NCBI GenBank assembly: GCA_964579325.1
Contig: CAZOHN010000036.1
Span: forward strand, 1 to 24,130
Reading direction: 5' to 3'
DNA length: 24,130 bases
DNA from: CAZOHN01 sp964579325
GTDB taxonomy: Bacteria; Pseudomonadota; Alphaproteobacteria; Rhodobacterales; Rhodobacteraceae
Positions within the stretch are counted from its first letter, which is position 1. The number at the start of each line of letters is the position of its first letter. Below the pieces are notes generated by a model that did no database searches, had not been told where the DNA came from, and was given only the letters and a program-made list of their open reading frames with translations. Below, piece by piece: positions 8,501 to 17,457 of the stretch. A program made the translations under genes and the position numbers.

Positions 8501-11500
8501 ATCAAGACCGCGCTGAGCCTCAGGGATTGCGTGATCCCCGAGCTCCTGCACTTCGACCGGCCCAACCCGCTGCTCGCGGTCGAGGGATCGGCGCTTGCGC
8601 CCGCAGCGCGCCGGGTTGCCTGGGAACGCGGCGAGGCCCCGCGTCGGGCGGGGGTGTCTGCCTTCGGCGTGGGTGGCACGAACGTTCACATGGTGCTTGA
8701 AGAGGCCCCGGTTCGGACGGCGGAAATGCCCGCTTCCCGCACGGACCGGCCGCGAGCGTTTCCGGTCTCCGCAAGTTCGTCCGATGCGCTGGCCGCAGCG
8801 GTCGCGCGGCTGGGCGACTGGGCCGCGGCGAATCCCGGGGCCGATCCCGCCGCCGTCGCCGCCACCCTCCGCCACGGGCGCCGCGCTTTCGGGCAGCGGA
8901 CGGTCCTGGTCGCGGGCCACATGTCGGACCTTGCCCGGACTGCCCGGGACTACTCCGGCCGCTCCGTCGCGGCGGGACGCCGGTCGGAGGTGGCGTTCCT
9001 CTTCCCGGGGCAGGGCGCGCAACATCCGGGCATGGGTCGCGGCCTCTTCGAGGCGGAGTCCGTGTTCCGCTCCGCCATGGAAGACTGCGCGGCGCTGCTC
9101 CGGCCAGAGGTCGGGTTCGACCTGCTCGGCGTCATCAACGGCGAGGGAGCGGAAGCCGCCGAATGGCTGACCGATACCGCCGTTGCGCAACCCGCAATCT
9201 TCTCCATCGGCTACGCGCTGGCCCGGCAGTGGCAGCATTGGGGAATCACGCCCACGGTGATGGTCGGCCATTCGGTCGGCGAGATCGCCGCGGCGACCCT
9301 TGCGGGGGTGATCGACCTCGCTGATGCGCTGCGGCTGATAGCCCTTCGCGGACGGCTCATGTCCGACCTGCCGCGCGGCGTGATGATCTCGGTCCGCGCC
9401 TCCGAAGCCGAGCTCCTGCCAATGCTGACGGGGTCCGGGCTTGACCTCGCGGCCGTGAACGGCGCAAGGCTCTGTGTCGTCGCCGGATCGCAGGCAGCGG
9501 CAGAGGCATTCGTGCCGCGGCTCGAGGCAGCGGGGCTGACCTCGCAGCGTCTCCACACCAGCCACGCCTTCCATTCCCACATGATGGACGACGCTGTCGC
9601 GCCGTTCCGCGCGGAGGTCGCTCGGGTGCGGCTGCACGCGCCACGCATCCCGATCCTCTCCACCGTCACCGGCGACTGGTTGACCGAGTTGGAGGCCACC
9701 GACGCCGACTACTGGGCGCAACACATGCGCCGGCCGGTACGGTTTCATGCGGCGATGGAAGTCCTGAGGGCCGAGGGGCGGCACATCGCGGTCGAGACCG
9801 GGCCGGGCAGGACGCTCGCCACGCTGGCCGGGCAGGGCCAGGGCGGGTTGCCCGGCGTGGCTTCACTACCCCATGCCCAGGCCGAGACGGCATGTGCCCA
9901 TCGCAGCATGATCGAGGCCTTCGGGCTTCTGTGGAGCCATGGCCTGCCCGTGGACTGGGGCCGGCTCGACGGGGTTGGCGCCTCGGCGCCGCGCGCTGCC
10001 GGGCTGCCGACCTATCCGTTCCAGCGCAAGCGGTTCTGGGTCGAACCGGCCCCGCTGGACGCCGCTGTCGCGCCGGGCGGCGACAGCCTTCCGGGCGAGG
10101 CTACGGAAAGCCCCGCAACCCCGGAAGCGCCGCCCGTCGAAAGTGTGGCCGATCAACTCCGCGAGGTTCTGGCCGACCTTTCGGGCCTCGATGCCGCGCG
10201 GATGGAGGGTGGGGCCACCTTCCTCGAACTCGGATTCGACTCTCTTCTGCTCACCCAGGCGACCCGTTCGATCGCCGACCGCTTCGGCGTGACCGTGACC
10301 CTGCGCGAACTGATTGATGGCTATGCAACGATCGACGCGCTTGCCGCCCATGTGACTGCCACCGGTCGCCCCCGCACTGCCGCCCCGTCGTCCGGGGCGC
10401 CGCAACCGGCAGCCGAGGCACCGACCTCCGCGCCGATGACGCGCATCGCCACCGAGGTCGACCCGCTTGCGCCCGAGCAGCAGGCGCATATCGACGCTCT
10501 GGTCGCCCGCTACACCGCCAGGACGCCGGGCTCGAAAGCCCTGACCGCCCGCTACCGCCCGTGGCACGCCGACCCGCGCACGGCGTCGGGCTTCAACCGT
10601 CTGTGGAAGGAAATCGTCTATCAGATCGTGACGGTCCGCTCGAAAGGCTCACGGCTGATCGACGTGGACGGCAACGAGTATATCGACATTCTCAACGGCT
10701 TCGGCCCCGGGTTCCTGGGTCATTCCCCGGATATCGTGGTCGACGCGTTGCACGCGCAGATCGACGAGGGCTTCGAGGTCGGTCCGCAGAGCCTGGCCGC
10801 GATGGAGGCGGCGCAGCTCTTCTGCGAGGTCACCGGAAACGAAAGGACAAGCTTCGTCTGCACCGGGTCCGAGGCGGTCTACGGCGCGATGCGCGTTGCG
10901 CGGACCTGCACGGGACGCGACCGCATCGTGATGTTCGCCCGCGACTATCATGGCAACTTCGACGAAGTGCTGGTGCGCGGCGTCATGGGGGCGGATGGGC
11001 CGCGCACCATGCCGCTCGCGCCAGGGATCCCGCGCGAGTCGGTCCGCAACATCGTCGTGCTGCCCTACGGCACGCCCGAGTCGCTCGACTGGATCCGCAC
11101 GAACGCCGACACCCTCGCGGCCGTCATCGTCGAGCCGGTGCAGAGCCGCCGCCCCGAGTTCCGCCCGGGCGACTTCATTCGCGAGGTGCGCCGCATTACC
11201 GAGCAATCCGGTGCCCTCTTCGTCTTCGACGAGGTTGTGACGGGCTTCCGCTTCGGGCTCCGTGGCGCGCAGGGGTTCTATGGCGTGGACGCTGACCTCG
11301 TGACCTACGGCAAGGTCGTCGGCGGCGGCCTGCCGGTGGGTGTGGTGGCAGGCAAGGCCCGCTACATGGACACCTTCGACGGTGGCCAGTGGTCCTATGG
11401 TGACGACAGCTTCCCCTCCGCCCCGGTCACTTTCTTCGCCGGAACCTTCGTGCGCCACCCGCTCGCCATGGCCAGCGTCCGGGCGATGCTGCGGCACCTC

Positions 11501-14500
11501 TCGGCACAGCCCGCGTTCTTCTGGCGCGCGATGGACGCGCGCGGCGACCGGCTGGCGGGCACGCTCGACGGCTGGTTCCGCGACAACGACATGCCGTTCG
11601 AGTTCCCCAACTGCGGGTCGCTGATGTATCTCCGCATCGGAGAGGACCAGAAGTTCGGCAGCCTCATCGGGGCGCATATGCGCGACCGCGGGGTGTTCTT
11701 CCTCGAAGGGTTTCCGTCCTACGTCACGGCCGCGCACGACGAAGCCGACATCGACCACGTCATCGAGGCAGTGAAGGACTCGGCGCTCGAGATGCGGGCT
11801 GCGGGAATGCTGACGGGCCGCGACCCCGTTGCCCATGACGGACCGAAGGTGCGGGCCGTGCCGCCTCGCCTCTCGACTCCGGGGGGTGAGGCCGAAATCG
11901 CGGCGCGCATGCTGGCCCGGCCAGGGCCGATCGAAGTGCCGACGACGACCGCTCAACGCGAGATCCTCGCGGCCATCGCAGTCAATCCGCAGGTCAACCC
12001 AGGCTACAACGAAAGCGTGACGCTGACCCTGCCGGGTTCGGTCGACACTGGCACGCTTCAGGCAGCGCTCGCCGCCTGCGTCGCGCGGCACGATGCGCTG
12101 CGGGCGACGTTTCCCGCCGACGGAATGCGGATGATCGTGGTTCCGGAGATGCGGTTTCGCGCCGCCGAGACCGATCTGAGCGCGATGCCCGAGGCCGAGC
12201 GGGCAAACCGGTTCGCGGCTCTGGTGGAAACCGAGGTCGCCACGCCGTTCGATCTTGCAAATGGTCCGGTGATCCGGGCCCACATTGCACGAATGCCCGA
12301 CGAGGTCCGCCTCGTTCTGACGGCCCATCACGTCGTCTGCGACGGCTGGTCGATTGCCCGGATGCTTGCCGACATCGGCGCGGCGCAGGCCGCGGCTGCC
12401 GGCAATGCCCTGCCTAACTGGTCGGCGTCTGAGAGCATCGCCGACTACGTCCGCGCCGAAACCACCTGGAGCCGCAGCGATGCAGCGGCGGAGTCGCGCG
12501 CCTACTGGACCCGGACGCTTGCCGGCGCATCCGAGGGGCTGGATCTGCCCACCCGGGCGGCTCGGCCGGGAACGGGCCTGGGAACAGGTGCCCGTATCGA
12601 CATGGATGTCTCGCCCGACCTGGCTGTCCGCCTGCGGACACTGGCCCGGAGCCGTGGTGCGACCTTCGCAAATCTCATGCTCGCGGCCTTCGCGCTGCAT
12701 ATGGGCCGCCTCGCCGGCACCCGCGATGTCGTGCTCGGGATGCCGACGTCAGGGCAGGCAGCGCACGCGCTGCCCGGAGTTGTCGGTCACTGCGTCAACC
12801 TCCTGCCGGTTCGCGCCGTTGTCGATCCCGATGCGTCCTTCGCAACCCTGCTGGGCTCGGTTCGAAGCGCGCTTCTCGACGCACTCGATCACCAGAAGCT
12901 GACATTCGGCGAGATCGTCGGTGCATTGCGGTTGCCGCGTATGGAAGGGCGTGTTCCGCTCGTCCCGGTGCTGTTCAACATCGACACCGGGCTGGACCTA
13001 GGCACGCTGGGGTTCGACCCCGTCGCCACCGGCCTTCGGACGAATCCGCGCACGCACGAGCACTTCGACCTCTACGTCAACGTGACCGACGCGCCCGACC
13101 GGGTGACGATGGAGTGGTCATACCGCTCCGACCTCTTTGCACCCGAGACGATCCATCACTGGATCGTGCAATTCGAGCAGTTGCTCGACGCGGTTGCAAG
13201 GGCACCTGAAGCCCCGGTCTCCACGCACGATTTGCTCGGCGCGGCGGAGCGGCGCCGGCTGCTGATCGAGCTGCAGGGGCGGCGGGCGGAGTATCCACGC
13301 GAGGAGACGCTTGCCACGCTCTTTGCCGCCGTGGCGGTCGCACAGGGCGACAGGCCGGCCCTGATCGGGGAGGACGGCCAGGAGACGAGCTATCGAGCGC
13401 TCGACGCGATGGCGACGGCGCTTGCCCACAGGCTCCTTCGTGCGGGCGTGGGGCAGGGCGACATCGTCGGTATCTGCCTCGACCGCTCGCCGCGCATGGT
13501 GGCGGCGATGCTTGCGGCGCTGCGGCTCGGAGCCGCCTGGCTCGCCCTGGATCCGGCGCATCCGGCCGAACGGCTCACCCTCGTGCTGTCGGACGCCTGC
13601 CCGCGGGCGGTCGTCACCTCGCGGGCCTACGCGGGCAAGCTCGGCACCGACCGGCAGCTACTGATCGACGACCTCGGACCTGAAGAGATCGCGGCGGCCG
13701 TCCCTCTGGCTCCGGTGGCGGTCGACCCCTCCGGAATGGCGTATCTCATCTACACGTCGGGTTCGACGGGCCGGCCCAAGGGCGTCATGGGAACCCATCG
13801 CGCTACGGTGAACCGCCTGCACTGGATGGCCCGCGCATTCCCGTTCGTGCCGGGCGAAGTGCTATGCCACAAGACGGCGCTCAGCTTCGTCGACTCGGTG
13901 GCCGAGATCTTCGGCCCGCTCCTCGCCGGCGTTCCCGCAGTGATCCTCGGGGATGGGCGCTTGCGCGATCCCGCCGATCTTCTGTCTGCCCTCGGGCGGC
14001 ATCGGGTGACGCGCCTGGTCCTGGTGCCGTCGCTTCTTCGGATGATCGTCGAGGCCGGGCTCGATGTGCGGCGCGCCGCTCCCGACCTGCGACTTGTGGT
14101 GTCCTCCGGGGAACGGCTCTCGGCGCCACTCGCGCGCGCCTTCCTCGGCCGGGCAGACGGTGTCCGACTGGTCAACCTCTACGGCTCGTCGGAGGTGGCC
14201 GCGGATGTGACCTGCGCCGTTGTGACCGGTGAAGGGGATGACGTTCCGATCGGCGCGCCCATCGACAACGCGCGGCTCTACGTGCTTGGCCCGGACGGGC
14301 GGCTTCTGCCCGAGGGCGAGACGGGGGAACTCCATGTCGGAGGCGATGCGGTGGCGGCGGGCTACTTCAACCTTCCCGATCTGACCGATGCGCGCTTCCT
14401 CCGCGATCCGTTCGCTGGCGACACGGACGCGCGGATGTTCGCCACGGGCGATCTGGTCCGTTGGCTCCCGGATGGTCAACTGGCCTACGAGGGGCGGCGT

Positions 14501-15922
14501 GACCATCAGATCAAGCGGCTCGGCCACCGGATCGAGCTTGGCGAGATCGAGGCCCAGCTTGCAGCGCTGCCAGCGGTCGAGGTTGCCGCCGCTGTACTGG
14601 CCCGGGCAGGTGGCGCGGGCGACCAGAGACTCGTGGCCTTCGTATCCCCCGCCGGGGCGGATCCGGCCCAGGTTCGCGCCGCGCTTGCCGCGCGCCTGCC
14701 GGCTTACATGCTGCCCGACCGGATCGTCGCCCTCGAACAGCTCCCCCTCACCCCCAGTGGCAAGATCGACCGCGTCCGCCTCGCTGACTGGCCGCTGGAG
14801 TCGGTGCCGGTCGCCGCATCTGACGAGCCAGAAACGCAGACCGAGGCCTTCCTGCACGAGGCATGGGCGAAGGAACTCGGCATGGCGCGCATCGGGGCAG
14901 AGGAGAACTTCTTCGAACTCGGCGGGCACTCGCTCATGGCCGTCCGGATCTTTGCCCGCATCCGCACAACCTACGGCCTCGATCTGCCGATCTCGACCCT
15001 CTATGCGGCGCAATCGATCCGCAGCCTTGCGGCGCGGATCGACACGCTGAGCGCTGCGGACGCGGTCTCCGAAGTGGACGCCGGCCCGCCCGACATGGCC
15101 CCATGGGACACCACCGTCGTGGTTCATCCGGGGCCCGGCGGCAGTGCGCTGCCCCTGTTCCTCGTCGGTGGGATTGGTGGCAACGTGAACAACCTCCACG
15201 CGCTCGGCCGCGAGATCGGTCTGCATCGGCCACTGATCGGTCTGCAGACCCGCGGTATCCTCGGTCACCGGATGCACGATACCGTGGAGGCCATCGCAGC
15301 CGATCACATCGCGCACATGCGCCGCCATCACACCGAGGGGCCGTGGCTGCTGGCCGGCTACTCGGGAGGTGCCTTCACGGCCTTCGAGATCGCCCGACAG
15401 CTCGTGGCCGCGGGCGAGACGGTCGCCTGGGTGGGTGTGCTCGACATGTTCGCGCCGGGCTTCTCGGTGAAGAAGAAGGTGCCGTTCCGGACCCGTCTCG
15501 GCTACGAATGGCGGGCGATCGCCGAGCGCGGCTTCTCGGGCCTTGGACCAAGGCTGACCTCGGCGCTGCGCGGCAGACTGCTCTCCAATCGCGTGGTGCA
15601 ACTGGGCGAGCGCTTCTGGCCGGGGGCATTTCTCTATCGCCACCTCGTCCAACACTGGTCCCAGGTCGCGCGGGCCTACCGTCCCGGTCCCTATGCGGGC
15701 AGCATCAGCCTCTTTGCGACGCGCGGTGACGGCTTCGCCGATGCGATGATCTCTGCCGCGGATCCCTTGTTCGGCTGGGGTCGCCTCGTGCAGGGGGGTA
15801 TCCGCCTGCGGTCGCTCGACAGCGGACATCTCGACATGCTCAAGCCGCCCGCCGTCCATGACCTTGCCGCCGCCATGGCCGGCGACATCAACGATGCCCT
15901 CGTCGGATCGGGCCGAGAATGA
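5537..15922 (+). CDS. Hybrid NRPS-PKS megasynthase, A-T-KS-AT-T-AmT-C-A-T-TE
   Basis: A 3461-residue assembly line that should build a small amino-acid/acetate hybrid in the cytoplasm. A1 spans about 30-515 (FTSGSTGQPKG 171-181, NGYGPTE 307-313, YRTGD 397-401, Lys504). T1 has Ser567. KS spans about 634-1055 (Cys803, His939, His978). AT spans about 1152-1450 (GHSVG with Ser1246, malonyl-type HAFH 1343-1346). T2 has Ser1569. The class III PLP aminotransferase spans about 1660-2080 (Asp1898, Lys1926). C spans about 2131-2565 (HHVVCDG 2264-2270). A2 spans about 2590-3085 (YTSGSTGRPKG from 2739, Lys3076). T3 has Ser3132. The thioesterase triad is Ser3276/Asp3303/His3431. There is no KR, DH, ER, MT or E domain and no N-terminal C, so A1 is a loading module. 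All key residues are present, so it looks active. No ATG exists near the start: TTG 5537 is the first possible start, TTG 5594 an alternative. The stop overlaps the PPTase start. Confidence 0.95.
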   Translation: MANGLAWISSRSSFGVLTVLLKLIETYKGVVGRFLEVLGRGPERIALKQGARSWSYRDLDRAANGLAARLVAAGVRPGDAVGVEAVRAPRTVVALLAVLKVGAAYVPLGRENPPSRLAAIVEAAGLGVVVGRLPALSGLGLTELDADGESPDGDFTAVPSDDPEALAYVMFTSGSTGQPKGVLVPHRAILRLVVNQSYIRLGDDERILQASPVTFDAATLEIWGALLNGGALVFSEDETVTLRGLGEAIRREGITTLWVTAGLFHAMADERPADFAPLRQLLTGGDVVSPARARRVLEACPGLMLFNGYGPTENTTFTAVHPISLEDVASDRPIPIGRPIDGTQVHVLGPDLVPVPPGAEGELCASGSGLALGYLGAPDLSAGRFVSAPWDSNVKLYRTGDLVREDEQGLLHFRGRIDTQLKVRGFRIEPGEIEATLEAVAGVGQAVVVAVARADAADKLLVAYFTGSACPEDLSAHLTAQLPPHAVPDRIVRIDALPLNVNGKVDRRALAERAPPVPEAPTRPQPSARPTVPALEAALVEALGDVLGLPASMIDPDLNFFDLGASSLQLARVQDRLVTALGREVPLEAFFRHASPSALARALADGASGAARPVVAATALAASERPRVGSGGAIAIIGMAGRFPGAPDVASFWQALVEGRELISQFSAHELEIPAAADAVLARGVVADAADFDAAHFGIPPREAERIDPQHRVLLEVAQTALEEAGHDPERFDGRIGIFAGSSQNSYLLNNLLSAPGATRRFAAGYPVEDFATLFGNDKDFLVTRIAYKLNLRGPAVTVQSACSTSLLAVAQACESLRNGQSDMALAGGVSITFPSRRPYRYLPDGMASADGHCRTFDADASGTVFGDGAALVVLRRLEDALADGDHIAAVIRGHAINNDGARKAGYAAPSIAAQAEVIREAHRAAGVEAASIGYVEAHGTATPLGDPIEYAALNEAFGPSPAGPTCLVGTAKTNVGHLDIAAGVTGLIKTALSLRDCVIPELLHFDRPNPLLAVEGSALAPAARRVAWERGEAPRRAGVSAFGVGGTNVHMVLEEAPVRTAEMPASRTDRPRAFPVSASSSDALAAAVARLGDWAAANPGADPAAVAATLRHGRRAFGQRTVLVAGHMSDLARTARDYSGRSVAAGRRSEVAFLFPGQGAQHPGMGRGLFEAESVFRSAMEDCAALLRPEVGFDLLGVINGEGAEAAEWLTDTAVAQPAIFSIGYALARQWQHWGITPTVMVGHSVGEIAAATLAGVIDLADALRLIALRGRLMSDLPRGVMISVRASEAELLPMLTGSGLDLAAVNGARLCVVAGSQAAAEAFVPRLEAAGLTSQRLHTSHAFHSHMMDDAVAPFRAEVARVRLHAPRIPILSTVTGDWLTELEATDADYWAQHMRRPVRFHAAMEVLRAEGRHIAVETGPGRTLATLAGQGQGGLPGVASLPHAQAETACAHRSMIEAFGLLWSHGLPVDWGRLDGVGASAPRAAGLPTYPFQRKRFWVEPAPLDAAVAPGGDSLPGEATESPATPEAPPVESVADQLREVLADLSGLDAARMEGGATFLELGFDSLLLTQATRSIADRFGVTVTLRELIDGYATIDALAAHVTATGRPRTAAPSSGAPQPAAEAPTSAPMTRIATEVDPLAPEQQAHIDALVARYTARTPGSKALTARYRPWHADPRTASGFNRLWKEIVYQIVTVRSKGSRLIDVDGNEYIDILNGFGPGFLGHSPDIVVDALHAQIDEGFEVGPQSLAAMEAAQLFCEVTGNERTSFVCTGSEAVYGAMRVARTCTGRDRIVMFARDYHGNFDEVLVRGVMGADGPRTMPLAPGIPRESVRNIVVLPYGTPESLDWIRTNADTLAAVIVEPVQSRRPEFRPGDFIREVRRITEQSGALFVFDEVVTGFRFGLRGAQGFYGVDADLVTYGKVVGGGLPVGVVAGKARYMDTFDGGQWSYGDDSFPSAPVTFFAGTFVRHPLAMASVRAMLRHLSAQPAFFWRAMDARGDRLAGTLDGWFRDNDMPFEFPNCGSLMYLRIGEDQKFGSLIGAHMRDRGVFFLEGFPSYVTAAHDEADIDHVIEAVKDSALEMRAAGMLTGRDPVAHDGPKVRAVPPRLSTPGGEAEIAARMLARPGPIEVPTTTAQREILAAIAVNPQVNPGYNESVTLTLPGSVDTGTLQAALAACVARHDALRATFPADGMRMIVVPEMRFRAAETDLSAMPEAERANRFAALVETEVATPFDLANGPVIRAHIARMPDEVRLVLTAHHVVCDGWSIARMLADIGAAQAAAAGNALPNWSASESIADYVRAETTWSRSDAAAESRAYWTRTLAGASEGLDLPTRAARPGTGLGTGARIDMDVSPDLAVRLRTLARSRGATFANLMLAAFALHMGRLAGTRDVVLGMPTSGQAAHALPGVVGHCVNLLPVRAVVDPDASFATLLGSVRSALLDALDHQKLTFGEIVGALRLPRMEGRVPLVPVLFNIDTGLDLGTLGFDPVATGLRTNPRTHEHFDLYVNVTDAPDRVTMEWSYRSDLFAPETIHHWIVQFEQLLDAVARAPEAPVSTHDLLGAAERRRLLIELQGRRAEYPREETLATLFAAVAVAQGDRPALIGEDGQETSYRALDAMATALAHRLLRAGVGQGDIVGICLDRSPRMVAAMLAALRLGAAWLALDPAHPAERLTLVLSDACPRAVVTSRAYAGKLGTDRQLLIDDLGPEEIAAAVPLAPVAVDPSGMAYLIYTSGSTGRPKGVMGTHRATVNRLHWMARAFPFVPGEVLCHKTALSFVDSVAEIFGPLLAGVPAVILGDGRLRDPADLLSALGRHRVTRLVLVPSLLRMIVEAGLDVRRAAPDLRLVVSSGERLSAPLARAFLGRADGVRLVNLYGSSEVAADVTCAVVTGEGDDVPIGAPIDNARLYVLGPDGRLLPEGETGELHVGGDAVAAGYFNLPDLTDARFLRDPFAGDTDARMFATGDLVRWLPDGQLAYEGRRDHQIKRLGHRIELGEIEAQLAALPAVEVAAAVLARAGGAGDQRLVAFVSPAGADPAQVRAALAARLPAYMLPDRIVALEQLPLTPSGKIDRVRLADWPLESVPVAASDEPETQTEAFLHEAWAKELGMARIGAEENFFELGGHSLMAVRIFARIRTTYGLDLPISTLYAAQSIRSLAARIDTLSAADAVSEVDAGPPDMAPWDTTVVVHPGPGGSALPLFLVGGIGGNVNNLHALGREIGLHRPLIGLQTRGILGHRMHDTVEAIAADHIAHMRRHHTEGPWLLAGYSGGAFTAFEIARQLVAAGETVAWVGVLDMFAPGFSVKKKVPFRTRLGYEWRAIAERGFSGLGPRLTSALRGRLLSNRVVQLGERFWPGAFLYRHLVQHWSQVARAYRPGPYAGSISLFATRGDGFADAMISAADPLFGWGRLVQGGIRLRSLDSGHLDMLKPPAVHDLAAAMAGDINDALVGSGRE

Positions 15923-16626
15923 ACGCCCTGTCCCAATTCTCGCGTCCAGAGCAATGCGGTGTCGAGATTTCGGTCTGCCAGCTCGATAACGACGACGACA
16001 TCCCGCTTGTCACTGCCGCCGGGCTTCTGTCGCCCGCCGAACATGAGCGGGCCGCAAGATTCCGCTTCGCCCGGGATCGTGACCGTTTTGTCCGCGGACG
16101 AGGCTACATGCGGCAGGCGCTGGCCAGGGCAACAGGGGGCGATCCCGCTGCATTGCTGCTGGAGGCCGGGTCCCACGGCAAACCGTTCCTCCAGGCCCTG
16201 CCGGGACGGCCTGTGCCTCAGTTCAATCTCAGCCACAGCGGCGGACTGGCTGTTCTGGTTGTCTCGTGGGACGGACCCGTGGGGATAGACCTGGAATTTC
16301 GCGATCGAACCCTTGACCCCTTGCGCCTTGCCTCGAACGTGCTTGTCGCGTCCGAGCGGCAGGCGCTCGACAGCGTTCCAACGGAAGAGGCGTCGGCGTT
16401 GTTCCTGTCGATGTGGACCGCCAAGGAAGCGCGAATGAAGCTCACTGGCGAGGGGATGGCACTCGACCCGCGCGCCATAGAACTGACGCTCGAGCACGGT
16501 TGGCCCGTGGGTTATCGCCTGCCGGTCGGCCCGGCAGTCCGGCTCGACTATCCCGACCTCGGTCGAACCGATGCGGTCTGTGCCCTTGCGCGATATCACG
16601 GCCCCGCTGCCAGGGGCGCGGCATGA
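15919..16626 (+). CDS. Sfp-type 4'-phosphopantetheinyl transferase
   Basis: 235 residues, the usual size of Sfp-class enzymes. It should move phosphopantetheine from CoA onto Ser567, Ser1569 and Ser3132 of the upstream megasynthase. Family motifs are readable in order: GKPFL, FNLSHSGG (102-109), the metal-binding GIDLE (Asp124, Glu126) and WTAKEARMKLTGEG (Trp166, Lys169, Glu170, Lys174). The ATG at 15919 overlaps the megasynthase TGA (ATGA) with no independent Shine-Dalgarno sequence, which implies translational coupling and dedication to this pathway. Its own stop overlaps the methyltransferase start in the same way. Confidence 0.95.
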   Translation: MNALSQFSRPEQCGVEISVCQLDNDDDIPLVTAAGLLSPAEHERAARFRFARDRDRFVRGRGYMRQALARATGGDPAALLLEAGSHGKPFLQALPGRPVPQFNLSHSGGLAVLVVSWDGPVGIDLEFRDRTLDPLRLASNVLVASERQALDSVPTEEASALFLSMWTAKEARMKLTGEGMALDPRAIELTLEHGWPVGYRLPVGPAVRLDYPDLGRTDAVCALARYHGPAARGAA

Positions 16627-17447
16627 AACGCAATCCCGTGCGCGATTTCGTCCGGACGCTTGCGGGCACGGTCCTCGACTTCGCATATCCGAGCCTTGGG
16701 CGCGATATCGCCTCGGGCGAAGCCACCGGGCGAAACCTCAGGCTCAAGCGCCTTGTCCTGCAGGCCCGGCTGGGGCGCGCGCGTTGGCGTGGCGACGAGG
16801 CCGCCGTGCAGGCCACACTGCACGATTTCTGGCAGGGCGATGCCCCGGGCAACTACTACGACCGCTACGCCGACCGGTTTCAGCGGTGGTTCCTCGGTCC
16901 GCATCACGAGATCGTCGAGGCGCTCGTGGCCGAGGTTGCCCGGCGTCCCTATGTCCGGCTCGTGGAGATTGGTTGCGGTGACGGGCGCGTGCTGGCGCAT
17001 CTGGCGGGCTCCCTGCCCGAACTGGGCGAACTGGTCGGTCTGGACATCAACGCGGCGATCATTGCCCGGACATCTGCGGCACATGCCGACGACCCACGCC
17101 TGACCTTTCGCGCCGGCAACGCACTCGACCTCTTCGACGACCATCGCGGCGATGGCACGATCCTCCTGACCTACGGGGGCGTGATGGAATACTTCTCCGG
17201 GGACGAACTGGCGGGGCTGTTCCGGCGTCTGGCGGGACATGCGGGTGTCGCCGTTGCGCTTGTCGAGCCGGTCGATCCCTCCCACGATCTTTCCAACGAC
17301 ACCGCCTCGCATGTGTTCGGCGCAGAGAATTCCTTCTCGCACAATCATTGTCACCTGCTCGAGCGGGAAGGCTACACCGTCCGATTCCGGCGTGAAATGG
17401 ACCTCGGCGGTGCCCGCTGGATGCTTGTGATCGCGACGAGAGACTGA
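16623..17447 (+). CDS. Class I SAM-dependent methyltransferase of the biosynthetic operon
   Basis: 274 residues. The SAM-binding motif I is LVEIGCGDGRVLAHL (113-127), followed by the acidic end of strand 2 (LVGLDIN) and a GNALDLFDD segment typical of Rossmann methyltransferases (Methyltransf_25-like). About 100 residues precede the core, basic and Arg-rich, with no clear family match; they might bind substrate or partner. The frame is open upstream to 16413, but ATG 16623 (MKRNPVRDF) overlaps the PPTase stop (ATGA) and avoids a long overlap, so I take it as the start. Because the megasynthase has no internal MT domain, this enzyme probably methylates an amine or carboxylate of the released or bound product (inference). 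Confidence 0.85.
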   Translation: MKRNPVRDFVRTLAGTVLDFAYPSLGRDIASGEATGRNLRLKRLVLQARLGRARWRGDEAAVQATLHDFWQGDAPGNYYDRYADRFQRWFLGPHHEIVEALVAEVARRPYVRLVEIGCGDGRVLAHLAGSLPELGELVGLDINAAIIARTSAAHADDPRLTFRAGNALDLFDDHRGDGTILLTYGGVMEYFSGDELAGLFRRLAGHAGVAVALVEPVDPSHDLSNDTASHVFGAENSFSHNHCHLLEREGYTVRFRREMDLGGARWMLVIATRD

Positions 17448-17457
17448 AGGACATGAC

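Noticed and set aside
7238..9784. Long open frame on the minus strand (848 codons) under the KS-AT region
   Set aside because: It is antisense to a clear coding sequence in GC-rich DNA, where third-position bias opens opposite frames. The translation has no domains and is rich in His/Arg/Gly like other shadows.
10649..12700. Long minus-strand open frame (683 codons) under the AmT/C region, and a similar one at 13862-15859
   Set aside because: Same antisense shadow effect; no recognisable motifs or plausible starts.
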